A DNA stretch of 64,000 bases from RGIG1902 sp034926865 (GCA_034926865.1 JAYFQP010000003.1:124001-188000); one strand, 5' to 3'. Positions 8,942 through 17,619 are shown, numbered from the stretch's first letter. A program made the numbers and translations. Notes: generated by a model from the letters alone, not told the origin.

Positions 8942-10107
8942 CGTTTAAGAGACTCCTTGATCCCTGCCATTCGATCTGTAAAATAACCAAGGCTTATAGG
9001 CAGGTTATATTTATGAAGGCCGTGCCGACTTGCAAGCTCATCGGTATAATCCCCCAGCATATAAAGGGCAAAACCTTTGTTGCCCGTTTCATAATGTGTT
9101 ACAACTCCATCTATCTGAGCGTCCTTGAAGCCAATAAACTCGCCATCAGGAGAAAACTCAAGCTGAAGCTTAAGAACTCCTCCCAAAAGCCTGTCCTCTT
9201 CGCGCTGTCCTGAGACAAAGTTTCCAAGAGAATATATGCAGAGGGTCTGTTCTTTTCCCTCTCGGTCGATCCACTGTGCTGGCTCAAGCACATGAGGATG
9301 ATGACCAATTATAAGATCCACATCAAGCGAAGAAAGAAACTTAGCATATTCCCGCTGGCTGTCTGAAGGCGTTTTCTTATACTCAACTCCCCAATGCATC
9401 GAAACAGCAAGAAAATCACACATTGGGCGTATTGCCTCTACATCCTTTTGTATTTTATCTTTGTCGATGAAATTGACCATCCACTCATTGCCGCCGCCAA
9501 GACCACTGTTAAGTCCATAAGTATAGGCAAGGAAACCTATCTTTATGCCGTTTACGTCCAAAACAGTATATTCTGAGGCCTTTTCCTTATCGCTGTAAGC
9601 CCCCACAACAGCCTTGAAGCCTGCATCATAAAGTGCGCTAACAGTATCGCCTATTGCCGAAGCGCCGCGATCGGCCATATGGTTGTTCGCAAGAGACGCC
9701 ACATTGAAGCCCACCCCCGAGAGTGCGGCCGCAACCTCCTTTGGCGCTCCCAGAACAGGATATGCGCTCACAGAGCCGTCAAGCGGCACCTCCTGATTGA
9801 CAAAAGCTATATCGCTTCCCGAAATATAATCTTTGACACCCTTGTAAATATGTGAAAAATCATAACCGGTTCCAGTCTTGCTGTCAAAAGAAAGGGTGTT
9901 GTGTATCAGGTCGTCTCCCACCGCGGTAAAAGTAATGACGGTATTTTCAGGCTCCGGATCTTCTGGCTGGTCAGGCTCTTTTTCCGTCTCCTGTCCGGTA
10001 ACAGGGGTATCATCCTTGGCATTGTCATCTGACGATGCTGGTTTATCATTATTTGAACAGGATGTCAAAAGCATAAGCGCCATTATAAGCGCGGCGATCC
10101 TTTTCAT
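8938..10107 (-). CDS. CapA-family (PGA_cap) lipoprotein
   Basis: 389 residues. A signal peptide ending in the lipobox LTSC (C17) and an acidic, Pro/Glu-rich linker (about 20-55) are followed by the CapA metallophosphatase-like domain: TAVGDDLIHN (62-70), ANNHMADRG (140-148), MHWGVEY and GHHPHVLEP. Relatives include CapA, linked to poly-gamma-glutamate capsule export, but many clostridial copies have no capB/capC neighbours, as here, so a capsule role is not supported. It should be anchored to the outer face of the membrane. RBS is AGAGG 10 nt before ATG. First gene of a run with dus and the sigma/anti-sigma pair. Confidence 0.88.
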   Translation of the reverse strand: MKRIAALIMALMLLTSCSNNDKPASSDDNAKDDTPVTGQETEKEPDQPEDPEPENTVITFTAVGDDLIHNTLSFDSKTGTGYDFSHIYKGVKDYISGSDIAFVNQEVPLDGSVSAYPVLGAPKEVAAALSGVGFNVASLANNHMADRGASAIGDTVSALYDAGFKAVVGAYSDKEKASEYTVLDVNGIKIGFLAYTYGLNSGLGGGNEWMVNFIDKDKIQKDVEAIRPMCDFLAVSMHWGVEYKKTPSDSQREYAKFLSSLDVDLIIGHHPHVLEPAQWIDREGKEQTLCIYSLGNFVSGQREEDRLLGGVLKLQLEFSPDGEFIGFKDAQIDGVVTHYETGNKGFALYMLGDYTDELASRHGLHKYNLPISLGYFTDRMAGIKESLKR

Positions 10108-10170
10108 AGTATTTTACCTCTTTTATAATAACACATGTCCATTTTTTAGTGCAAACAATCAATCGTTACT

Positions 10171-10199
10171 ATAATATCAAAAATATATTGATTTTTCAA
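10171..10199 (-). promoter_or_regulatory. Candidate promoter of the capA-dus-sigma run
   Basis: On the minus strand TTGAAA (10194-10199), 17 bp, TATTAT (10171-10176), about 60 nt before the start at 10107. Confidence 0.5.
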
Positions 10200-10291
10200 T
10201 GATTAAACCTTCCTATTTAAAACGCGATCTTTCCCCGCAATCCTCCATTATTTACAAATACACCTTTCAAAAACAGTCAGTCTTCATATCA

Positions 10292-10501
10292 GGCACTTCA
10301 GCAAGTGCCCACTTATGCCGTATCATCCCTATTTGAGCCGGCATACATTGGTATTGAAACCCATTAAAAAACCAAGGGCTTCAACACGACTTAATAGGTT
10401 TTTCATGCCAGATCATCCAAACTTTGATTACTGCAAATCCAAGGTCATAACACGCTTACGGCATGGCATTTGGCATACTGCTTACGAGCAGTATGCCAAA
10501 T
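10292..10501. repeat. Gene-free segment with four successive inverted repeats
   Basis: Within the 620-nt gap before the ATP synthase operon are several dyads: GGCACTT/AAGTGCC (10292-10309), ATGCCG/CGGCAT (10315-10344), an imperfect TTGAA-N-CCC/GGG-N-TTCAA (10355-10385), and a perfect 14-bp arm pair ATTTGGCATACTGC (10468-10481) with a 6-nt loop ending at 10501. The GGCATAC motif recurs at 10340 and 10472. None has a T tract, so they do not look like terminators. An open frame of 83 codons across it has no ribosome site. It may be a structured RNA or a decayed repeat element. Confidence 0.5.
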
Positions 10502-10622
10502 CACTGATGGGACAGGCGGTGACTATCACCCATAAAGCAAAGCATCGTCCTTATATATGTCTTTGACAGAATAACGCAGACTACACTCCAAACAATAACA
10601 GGAAATTTCCTACAAAAAAATA

Positions 10623-10652
10623 TTCAAAAAAAAAGATAAGTTCATTTATAAT
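10623..10652 (+). promoter_or_regulatory. Candidate promoter of the ATP synthase operon
   Basis: Perfect TATAAT (10647-10652) with TTCAAA (10623-10628) 18 bp upstream. The first gene starts 75 nt further on. Confidence 0.5.
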
Positions 10653-10727
10653 TAATCGCGAAAGTATTGCAATTCTACTGGCAGAAAGAGTAAAATAATT
10701 GCTGTGCCTGAACAAGGAGGTGATGTA

Positions 10728-11000
10728 ATGCGAGGATTAATTATTGGCGCTATTTGCGGGCTTGCTGAGCTTTATCTTTTGCAGCGTCTTTTGCGCTTTG
10801 CTATGAATGGCCGTACAGCTCTTGTTGTCTTATTGCTGTTTTTAAAGTTCGTAGTGTTGGCCTGCGCCTTTGCGCCGGTCATTATTTTCCTACGCGGAGA
10901 TCTTCTTTTGTGTGGCATCGGAATCGCCTCGGTTTTAATATGCGGTTCTCTGGTTGTTTTTTTCAAAAACCAAAATTTGAAAGGAGGTAGCAAAAACTGA
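10728..11000 (+). CDS. Small membrane protein at head of atp operon (AtpI-like position)
   Basis: 90 residues with three hydrophobic segments (about 1-20, 32-54, 60-80) and a basic C-terminus. ATG at 10728 is chosen because a near-perfect AAGGAGGTGAT ends 5 nt before it. Its TGA overlaps the atpB ATG (TGATG), so the two are translationally coupled. In many operons this place is taken by AtpI, a poorly conserved protein that helps assemble the c ring or transport Mg2+. No diagnostic AtpI motif is visible, so the name rests on position, size and topology. Confidence 0.7.
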   Translation: MRGLIIGAICGLAELYLLQRLLRFAMNGRTALVVLLLFLKFVVLACAFAPVIIFLRGDLLLCGIGIASVLICGSLVVFFKNQNLKGGSKN

Positions 11001-11896
11001 TGACCCATGGCAAATTTATTTTTCGTCTGGTTCTGACAATTTTTCTTTTGGTAGTTGGGTTTGCATTATCTTTAAAACGCCGGAACATAAAGCCTTTAAG
11101 CCAGGAAGATCCAGATTATAATAAAAACAAAAAGCAAAGAAAAAATCTACTGCTGTGGAGCGTTATTTCTCTTTGGCTTGGCTGTGGCCTTGCAATAGGC
11201 TTTTTCGCCACAGAAAAGGAAACGCTTAATTTCCAGGTAATGGCGCCAAGAGTAGATCTGTTCGGCATGGATATCAGCTCTTCAGTTCTGATATCCTGGG
11301 TGGCCATCGCTATCCTGACCATTTCGGCGCTGTTTATTCGTATCTTCGTTATCCCGAAGTTTACGGACAAGCCCGGTGGCCTTCAGAACGTTCTGGAGCT
11401 TATTGTGGAATCGATCTCTTCATATACCCAACAGACAGCCGGAAAGCTAGGAGATAATCTGAGCGCGTATATTCTTTCGGTAGCAGCGCTTCTCGTAACA
11501 TGCGGTTTGCTTGAGCTTTTCGGCCTTCGCCCGCCTACGGCAGACCTTGAAATGACGCTTTCTCTTGCTTTGTGTTCATTTGTTCTTATCAATTACTATG
11601 GAATTAAAAAGAAGGGTGTTTCCGGGCGCATCAAGAGCCTGGCCGAGCCCGCTGCGGCAATCATGCCGCTTAGGCTATTGAGCGATATCGCAATTCCAGT
11701 ATCTATGGGTTGCCGACTGTTCGGCAATATGCTGGGCGGTATGATCGTCGTGGATCTGGTTTATTTAGCGCTTGGCTCTTTCAGCGTTGGAATACCTGCT
11801 GTTTTAGGGCTATATTTCAATCTGTTCCATCCGCTTATCCAGACATTCATCTTTATAACTCTGTCACTCACATTTATAAACGAAGCTGCGGAATGA
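11000..11896 (+). CDS. atpB: ATP synthase Fo subunit a
   Basis: 298 residues. The conserved core begins near residue 78 (MAPRVDLFGMDISSSVLISW) and contains the essential proton-path arginine R239 in CRLFGNMLGG, GLRPPTADLEMTLSLAL (175-191) and a C-terminal helix HPLIQTFIFITLSLTFI. Two features are unusual. An additional N-terminus of about 75 residues with two predicted membrane helices precedes the normal start of the family (usual length roughly 220-270). The position matching E. coli E219 (GNMYAGEL) is methionine 248 here. The protein forms the ion half-channels next to the c ring. Coupled to the preceding gene by a TGATG overlap. Confidence 0.93.
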   Translation: MTHGKFIFRLVLTIFLLVVGFALSLKRRNIKPLSQEDPDYNKNKKQRKNLLLWSVISLWLGCGLAIGFFATEKETLNFQVMAPRVDLFGMDISSSVLISWVAIAILTISALFIRIFVIPKFTDKPGGLQNVLELIVESISSYTQQTAGKLGDNLSAYILSVAALLVTCGLLELFGLRPPTADLEMTLSLALCSFVLINYYGIKKKGVSGRIKSLAEPAAAIMPLRLLSDIAIPVSMGCRLFGNMLGGMIVVDLVYLALGSFSVGIPAVLGLYFNLFHPLIQTFIFITLSLTFINEAAE

Positions 11897-11931
11897 TCCC
11901 GCAGAAAAAGTAACATCGGGAGGTAAATCAA

Positions 11932-12159
11932 ATGGAAATAGGTTTGGCTGCAATAGGCGCCGGACTTGCTGTTTTAACCGGTTTTGGCGCCGGCATAGGA
12001 ATGGGTATTGCCACATCCAAGGCCGTTGAAGCAGTAGCGCGCCAGCCCGAGGCCTCGGGCAAAATCAACGCCATGCTTCTTCTCGGCCTGGCGCTTACAG
12101 AATCTACCGCCATCTATGGCTTTGTCACAGCACTTTTAGTTATCTTTGTAATGAAGTAG
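11932..12159 (+). CDS. atpE: ATP synthase Fo subunit c
   Basis: 75 residues, two membrane helices joined by the polar ARQP loop (36-39). GGGAGG lies 8 nt before the ATG. The ion-binding carboxylate is E57 in LTESTAIYGF. S58, T59 and Y62 match the serine, threonine and tyrosine found in Na+-binding c subunits such as that of Ilyobacter tartaricus, but the first-helix glutamine (Q32 there) is replaced by M24 (GIGMGIA). The coupling ion therefore cannot be settled from sequence: the second helix looks Na+-type, the first H+-type. The subunit forms the rotating ring in the membrane. Confidence 0.95.
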   Translation: MEIGLAAIGAGLAVLTGFGAGIGMGIATSKAVEAVARQPEASGKINAMLLLGLALTESTAIYGFVTALLVIFVMK

Positions 12160-12169
12160 GAGGCTCAAT

Positions 12170-12646
12170 ATGACAATCAAACTCATCGACGTAGTTGAGC
12201 ATATTCTCAACATCGTCGTGCTTTATGTTATATTGCGCGGCCTTATCTATAAGCCTGTTCGCACATTCATGCTCAAACGTCAGGAGCGCATTCAAAAAGA
12301 GCGCGACGACGCGAAAGCTCAAATGGATAACGCCCTTCAGATGAAGAGCCAGTATGAGACTTTTCTGCAAAGCGCCGAAACCGAATCACAAAATGTCATA
12401 CATGAAGGTGTTCAGCGCGCTGACAAGTCAGCAAAAGAAATTCTTGAAAAGGCGCAGCAAGAGGCTAAGGATATCGTGGCCCAGGGACGTGAACAGGTTG
12501 CGCAGGAACAGCGGGAAGCTATTAACGCCATGCAGAACGACGTTGTCGAGCTTGCAGTAGGGATGGCTTCAAAGATAATGCAGCGCGAAATTTCAGCAGA
12601 TGACAACCGCAAAATCATCGACCAGTATTTCAGCGAGGTGAGCTGA
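12170..12646 (+). CDS. atpF: ATP synthase Fo subunit b
   Basis: 158 residues. One N-terminal membrane helix (about 4-24, LIDVVEHILNIVVLYVILRG) is followed by a long charged alpha-helical stalk rich in Glu, Gln, Lys and Ala, typical of the peripheral stator. The C-terminal EISADDNRKIIDQYFSEVS resembles the usual end of AtpF. It begins 10 nt after atpE. Two copies should form the stalk that contacts delta and alpha; delta is abnormally short in this operon, so this stalk may make more of the contact itself. Confidence 0.93.
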   Translation: MTIKLIDVVEHILNIVVLYVILRGLIYKPVRTFMLKRQERIQKERDDAKAQMDNALQMKSQYETFLQSAETESQNVIHEGVQRADKSAKEILEKAQQEAKDIVAQGREQVAQEQREAINAMQNDVVELAVGMASKIMQREISADDNRKIIDQYFSEVS

Positions 12647-12647
12647 A

Positions 12648-12872
12648 ATGAAAAAAGGAATCCTATATGTCGCGGGCCCCTTCGGGCAGGCGGATGCATG
12701 CGGGATAGAAGAACGCTTTTCAAAAATGCTTGGTGACAAGGTCGTTTTTGATATCAAAAAAAACGATGAGCTTATCGGCGGATTTATGGCGATGGTAGAC
12801 GGAAAAGTCTACGATGCCAGTATTCTGGCGCAGATGAAGGATATACAGCGCTATATGCTGGATAAGGAGTAG
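12648..12872 (+). CDS. atpH: ATP synthase F1 delta subunit, C-terminal domain only
   Basis: 74 residues against about 175-185 in the family. The C-terminal half shows the delta/OSCP signature: KKNDELIGGFMAMVDGKVYDASI followed by LAQMKDIQRYML, equivalent to the family's DPxLIGGFxxxxGxxxxDxSxxxxLxxLxxxL. The N-terminal six-helix bundle that normally grips the alpha-subunit N-termini is missing. The upstream region has no room for it: the ATG is one base after the atpF stop, with GAGGTGAG as ribosome site inside the end of atpF. No frameshift remnant is seen, so this looks like a compact native gene rather than a broken one. Position between b and alpha agrees with delta. Confidence 0.85.
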   Translation: MKKGILYVAGPFGQADACGIEERFSKMLGDKVVFDIKKNDELIGGFMAMVDGKVYDASILAQMKDIQRYMLDKE

Positions 12873-12878
12873 CAGAAA

Positions 12879-14393
12879 ATGGGCATAGATTCAAACACAA
12901 AAAATATAGGGGCCTATCTGCAGCAGAGGCTTGATCGCTATGTCGGAAAACCGATAGTATATGAATACGGAAAAGTTCTGTCAACAGGAGACGGCATCAT
13001 CAAAATCGACGGGCTTTCCCATAGCCGCTACGGCGAGCTGATCGCCTTTGATGATGGCATATTTGGCATGGCCATGGATCTTGAGCTTGGCAAAGTAGGC
13101 GCAGTTCTTCTCAATGGCATAAATAACGTGCGCGTAGATTCACGTGCACGCAGCACAGGGCGCGTTGTTGAGGTGCCGGTAGGAAATGCTCTGCTTGGCA
13201 GAGTAGTAGATCCTCTGGGCATTCCCCTTGACGGGCTGCCACTGCATCCTGAAAAGTATAGGGGAATAGAGCAGCCCGCCCCTACGATTATGGACAGGCA
13301 AAATGTTAACGAGCCTCTACAGACCGGTCTTTTATCCATCGACAGTATGATACCGATTGGCAAGGGCCAGCGTGAACTAATAATTGGCGACCGCCAGACA
13401 GGAAAAACAACTGTAGCAATGGATTGTATACTCAACCAGAAGGGCAAAAATGTTCTCTGTGTATATGTTGCTATCGGCCAGAGAATATCGAATATTTCAA
13501 AAATGCATGAAGACCTTAAGGCTGCCGGGGCCATGGACTATACTGTCATGGTAGTAGCAACCGCCAGTGATTGTGCTGCTATGCAGTATATCGCCCCCTA
13601 TTCCGGCTGTTCTATAGCTGAAGAGTTTATGTATCAGGGAAAAGACGTACTGATTGTTTATGACGACTTAAGCAAGCATGCCGTAGCCTATAGGGCGATG
13701 TCTCTTCTGCTCAAACGCTCCCCCGGGCGAGAGGCTTACCCCGGAGATGTATTTTATCTGCACAGCCGTCTTCTTGAGCGTGCTGCTCACCTTAACGATC
13801 AGCTTGGGGGAGGTTCTATAACGGCTCTGCCGATAGTAGAGACTATGGCAGGCGATATTTCAGCTTATATTCCGACCAATGTTATTTCTATTACAGATGG
13901 CCAGATATATCTTGAAACAGAGCTCTTCCATTCTGGCGTTCGCCCGGCCGTAAATGTCGGCCTTTCAGTATCCCGCGTAGGAGGAGCCGCCCAAAAAAAG
14001 GCCATGCGCAAGGTTTCCGGAAAGCTCCGTCTTACCCTTGCACAATATCGAGAGCTTATGATATTTGCCCAGTTTGGGTCTGATATAGACCCCTCTACCA
14101 AAAAACTTCTGGACTATGGTGACAGACTAACCGAGGTTCTCAAGCAGAATGAACACAGCCCTTTTTCATTATCGTCTCAGATCAGTCTTCTTCTCGCTGT
14201 GACAAACGGATATCTCAACAATATTCCCACAAGCTCTGTCAGGCGGTTTAACCAAGAGCTTCTTATTTATTTAAACAGTACCTGTCGCAGCCAGCTTAGT
14301 GATATAGAAAAAACCGGTCTGCTCTCAGACGAAACAAAGGATAATATAATAAAGGCCATCGCGGAATACGCCAGGGCCTTTAAGGCGGTATAG
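12879..14393 (+). CDS. atpA: ATP synthase F1 subunit alpha
   Basis: 504 residues. Walker A GDRQTGKT (170-177), the Walker B region VLIVYDDLSKHAVAYR and SVSRVGGAAQ, which contains the arginine finger completing the catalytic site of beta, are intact. The beta-barrel domain starts near residue 26 and an ordinary N-terminal helix (NIGAYLQQRLDRY) is kept even though the delta domain that usually binds it is missing. It alternates with beta in the F1 hexamer on the cytoplasmic face. GGAG lies 9 nt before ATG. Confidence 0.97.
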   Translation: MGIDSNTKNIGAYLQQRLDRYVGKPIVYEYGKVLSTGDGIIKIDGLSHSRYGELIAFDDGIFGMAMDLELGKVGAVLLNGINNVRVDSRARSTGRVVEVPVGNALLGRVVDPLGIPLDGLPLHPEKYRGIEQPAPTIMDRQNVNEPLQTGLLSIDSMIPIGKGQRELIIGDRQTGKTTVAMDCILNQKGKNVLCVYVAIGQRISNISKMHEDLKAAGAMDYTVMVVATASDCAAMQYIAPYSGCSIAEEFMYQGKDVLIVYDDLSKHAVAYRAMSLLLKRSPGREAYPGDVFYLHSRLLERAAHLNDQLGGGSITALPIVETMAGDISAYIPTNVISITDGQIYLETELFHSGVRPAVNVGLSVSRVGGAAQKKAMRKVSGKLRLTLAQYRELMIFAQFGSDIDPSTKKLLDYGDRLTEVLKQNEHSPFSLSSQISLLLAVTNGYLNNIPTSSVRRFNQELLIYLNSTCRSQLSDIEKTGLLSDETKDNIIKAIAEYARAFKAV

Positions 14394-14395
14394 CT

Positions 14396-15283
14396 ATGTC
14401 AAATATAAGCGATATCCGTTATCATATAAAAAGCATAAATCAGACCAGACAGATAACAAATGCCATGCATCTGATATCCACCGCAAGAATGCAGAAGGCC
14501 ATAAAGCGTATCGAGCAGAACCGAGATTATTTCTACAGGGCGCTCGATACTATGCGATATATTAGAGAACACACCGGGTCGACAAACCATCCTTACCTTA
14601 CGCACCGTGAGGGGGACCCGAAAATGGCCTATATCGTCGTAGCCGGAGAAAAGGGCCTTGCGGGAAGCTACAACCACGATATTCTGGCTCTGGCCCAAAA
14701 ATCAATGAAGGGTAAAAATGTTACCCATATCTTTACAGTGGGAGATATAGCCACAGCATATTTCGAGCGCTCCGGACAAACAGTGAATGCTAGATTTGAA
14801 AACATGATGACAGACCTTTCTATCAATACCGCACGCGCTATCGTCACTCTTATAACCCAGCTTTATGACGAAGGCGAAATAGATGAGGTGCACGTTATTT
14901 ATGTGAGATTCGTGAACTCAGCCCTTCAGAAGCCCAAAGACTTCAAATTACTGCCGATAGAGCTTGCAGATTTCGGCGAGGAACGTGAATCTACACGGGA
15001 TAATGTTGAAATGCTGTATGACCCCTCTCCTCTTGAGGTTTTTAATTCACTCGTACCCCAATTCATGATCGGGTTTATATATGGCGCCTTGGTCCATGCT
15101 TATGCCAGTGAAAACTGCGCAAGAATGAACGCAATGGATAATGCCACACGCAGCGCCGATAAAATGCTAAAGAAATTGACCCTGCAGTATAACTCGATGC
15201 GCCAGCTCAATATAACCAACGAGCTTAGTGAAATCATCAGCGCTGCGAATATGTTAGGCGAAAAAGGTGATAGTTATGACTAA
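14396..15283 (+). CDS. atpG: ATP synthase F1 subunit gamma
   Basis: 295 residues. The N-terminal helix SDIRYHIKSINQTRQITNAMHLISTARM (split by the usual ITxAM motif) and the C-terminal helix RMNAMDNATRSADKML with ELSEIISAANML form the rotating coiled coil. The Rossmann-like middle part carries AGEKGLAGSYNHDIL. The start is 2 nt after the atpA stop and the end overlaps atpD by 8 nt. It transmits rotation of the c ring to the alpha/beta hexamer. Confidence 0.95.
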   Translation: MSNISDIRYHIKSINQTRQITNAMHLISTARMQKAIKRIEQNRDYFYRALDTMRYIREHTGSTNHPYLTHREGDPKMAYIVVAGEKGLAGSYNHDILALAQKSMKGKNVTHIFTVGDIATAYFERSGQTVNARFENMMTDLSINTARAIVTLITQLYDEGEIDEVHVIYVRFVNSALQKPKDFKLLPIELADFGEERESTRDNVEMLYDPSPLEVFNSLVPQFMIGFIYGALVHAYASENCARMNAMDNATRSADKMLKKLTLQYNSMRQLNITNELSEIISAANMLGEKGDSYD

Positions 15284-16667
15284 TAACAACAAACGTGGCG
15301 TGATCGTCAAAATAGCCGGACCTGTTCTTGATGTTCGGTTTGAGATTGGCCAAGAGCCGCTTATACACACACTTCTCTGCACAGATGGTGATTCCTCTGT
15401 TCATATGGAGGTGGCTCAGCAGTGCGCGCCCGGAGTAGTGCGCGCAATAGCCCTTGAAGCCACTGAGGGCCTCTGCTGCGGATCTACCGTACTCAATACC
15501 GGCGAAGGCATAACTGTGCCTGTCGGAGAAAATGTGCTGGGCAGAGTAATCGACTCACTGGGCAGGCCGATAGACGGCAAGGGAGATATTGATGCTCCCC
15601 GTTGGCCTGTTCACAGGCAGGCCCCCAGTCTTACAAACCAGCGCGCTTTGACGCAGCTTTTTGAAACGGGCATCAAGGTGATTGACCTGCTTGCCCCCTA
15701 CCCTGTGGGCGGCAAAATAGGGCTTTTCGGAGGCGCCGGCGTCGGCAAAACAATACTGATCATGGAGCTTATCCACAATATAGTTACGAAACATGGCGGA
15801 TATTCAGTCTTTACAGGCGTAGGCGAGAGAAGTCGTGAGGGCGTGGAGCTCATCGAAGAAATGCGGCAGTCAGGGGTAATAGCCCACACATCTCTGGCTT
15901 TCGGCCAGATGAACGAGCCTCCAGGGTCCCGCATGCGGGCTACCTTTGCCGGGCTTACTATGGCTGAATATCTGCGAGATGAGCTTGGCCAGAACGTACT
16001 TCTATTTATTGACAATATATTCCGCTATGTCCAGGCCGGCAACGAAGTTTCAGCCCTTCTCGGACGTATGCCCTCAGCTGTTGGATACCAGCCCACGCTG
16101 GCAAACGAGCTTGGCGAGCTTCAGGAGAGAATAGCCAGCACGACCCGCGGTTCCATCACTTCTGTTCAGGCCGTCTATGTTCCTGCTGATGACCTTACAG
16201 ACCCAGCTCCGGCCGCCATATTCTCCCATCTGGATGCCACAACTGTTCTTTCTCGTTCCATCGCAGAGATAGGCATATATCCGGCTGTTAACCCTCTGGA
16301 TTCGACCTCAAGGATACTTGAACCAAGCATCGTAGGCGAGCGCCATTATAATGTGGCCCGCCGTGTTCAGGAATGCCTTCAGCGGTATCACGAGCTTCAG
16401 GACATCATAGCGATCCTCGGAATGGACGAATTGGCAGAGGAAGACAAGATGATGGTTTACAGAGCGAGAAAAATACAGAACTTCCTCTCTCAGCCTCTTC
16501 ATGTAGCCGAAGTCTTTACAGGCCAGCCCGGCAGATATGTCACGCTTGAGGAGACTATTTCCGACTTTGAATCTATCGTAAACGGTGAAGTCGATGATCT
16601 TCCCGAAATTGCCTTTTTGTTATCCGGAAACCTTGACGAGGTGCGGAAAAAAGCGGAGGAGATGTAA
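15276..16667 (+). CDS. atpD: ATP synthase F1 subunit beta (catalytic)
   Basis: 463 residues from ATG at 15276 (AGGTG 6 nt upstream); a GTG three codons earlier is in frame but lies on the ribosome site. Walker A GGAGVGKT (152-159), GERSRE (183-188) and Walker B LLFIDNIFRYVQAG are present. It overlaps the end of atpG by 8 nt. The usual DELSEEDK element appears as DELAEEDKMMVYRARKIQNFLSQP. It hydrolyses or makes ATP in the F1 head. Confidence 0.97.
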   Translation: MTNNNKRGVIVKIAGPVLDVRFEIGQEPLIHTLLCTDGDSSVHMEVAQQCAPGVVRAIALEATEGLCCGSTVLNTGEGITVPVGENVLGRVIDSLGRPIDGKGDIDAPRWPVHRQAPSLTNQRALTQLFETGIKVIDLLAPYPVGGKIGLFGGAGVGKTILIMELIHNIVTKHGGYSVFTGVGERSREGVELIEEMRQSGVIAHTSLAFGQMNEPPGSRMRATFAGLTMAEYLRDELGQNVLLFIDNIFRYVQAGNEVSALLGRMPSAVGYQPTLANELGELQERIASTTRGSITSVQAVYVPADDLTDPAPAAIFSHLDATTVLSRSIAEIGIYPAVNPLDSTSRILEPSIVGERHYNVARRVQECLQRYHELQDIIAILGMDELAEEDKMMVYRARKIQNFLSQPLHVAEVFTGQPGRYVTLEETISDFESIVNGEVDDLPEIAFLLSGNLDEVRKKAEEM

Positions 16668-17078
16668 GTGTCCAAATCATTCAGCCTTACTGTTCTGACG
16701 CCCGAGAGGGAGTTTTATAAGGGTCCGGCCGAAAGCTTGATTATCGAATCTATCGATGGTGAACTTTGCATTCTCGCAGACCATATTCCTATGGTAGCGG
16801 CTCTCGGCGTAGGTGAGCTCAAAATTAAAACAGAAGAAAAGGTTCTATCTGCTTTTCATTCAGAAGGATTTCTTGAAGTTCATGGTGATTCCACTACAGT
16901 TCTTCTTCAGGCGTGTGAGTGGCCGGAGGAGATAGACATCAACAGAGCAAAAGAGGCCTTGGAAAGAGCCGAGGCTCGTCTTGAGCAGCAAAGGAATGTT
17001 CAGACCCTTGCCCGAAGCAAGATCGCTATGTCCCGTGCCTTGATGCGTATAAAGGTGAAGTCAACATCAGATAAATAA
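16668..17078 (+). CDS. atpC: ATP synthase F1 subunit epsilon
   Basis: 136 residues, GTG start directly abutting the atpD stop, with GGAGGAG about 6 nt upstream. The N-terminal beta-sandwich shows FSLTVLTPEREFYKGPAESL and a GELCILADHIPMVAALGVGELKI segment. The C-terminal helical hairpin (INRAKEALERAEARLEQQ onward) is present, so auto-inhibition of ATP hydrolysis is possible. Last gene of the operon, followed by a strong terminator. Confidence 0.95.
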   Translation: MSKSFSLTVLTPEREFYKGPAESLIIESIDGELCILADHIPMVAALGVGELKIKTEEKVLSAFHSEGFLEVHGDSTTVLLQACEWPEEIDINRAKEALERAEARLEQQRNVQTLARSKIAMSRALMRIKVKSTSDK

Positions 17079-17091
17079 AATATACAATGAT

Positions 17092-17128
17092 CCGCCTTAT
17101 GGAGCTAATCCATAGGGCGGGTTTTTTA
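17092..17128 (+). terminator. Intrinsic terminator of the atp operon
   Basis: CCGCCTTATGG (17092-17102) and CCATAGGGCGG (17110-17120) form an 11-bp stem with one G-T or mismatch position, followed by GTTTTTT. From 17129 to 17619 I see no gene that I can support; a short minus-strand frame there lacks a ribosome site. Confidence 0.85.
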
Positions 17129-17619
17129 TTCTCTTAATACCCTTAACATACGTTAGGTTCGTTATACCATGCAATGCAATTTCCATGATATATCCCACAA
17201 ACTGAAGCCGATATCCCCTATGTGTTACTTGGGCGCCGAACCGCTCACACAGCATAATCCGCTTCTTTTAGTCAAGCGGTAAAGCGAGAACAATCATCCG
17301 TATATCGGCATATGCTATTTAAGCAAGCACTGGTTTCTGCCAGGTCTAAATGATCCTTTAAGATATGACATAGAACATCAACGCTAAAGTAATATACTGA
17401 TCCCGCAAATTGACGCTCTTTGTTTCCGATATTCCTTATGACGATAAATACTTTATCATATATCCGTGCAGAAGTGGATCTCTCTGCCGGTAAGACCAGT
17501 ACATCATAGGGCTCTTTCGAAATGTCCAATGATGATCACTGTCCAAAATACCCCCATTAAAGCACAAGCTAACCCTTTGGTCTGAAGCATCAGCTTTGGA
17601 CTTTTTAAGGAGTGATATT

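Noticed and set aside
10315..10566. Possible 83-codon gene before the atp operon
   Set aside because: No ribosome site, no recognisable motif, and it runs through several inverted repeats.
17272..17529. Minus-strand frame of 85 codons between atpC and the glycosyltransferase
   Set aside because: TTG start without a Shine-Dalgarno sequence and no recognised domain; a decayed gene cannot be excluded.
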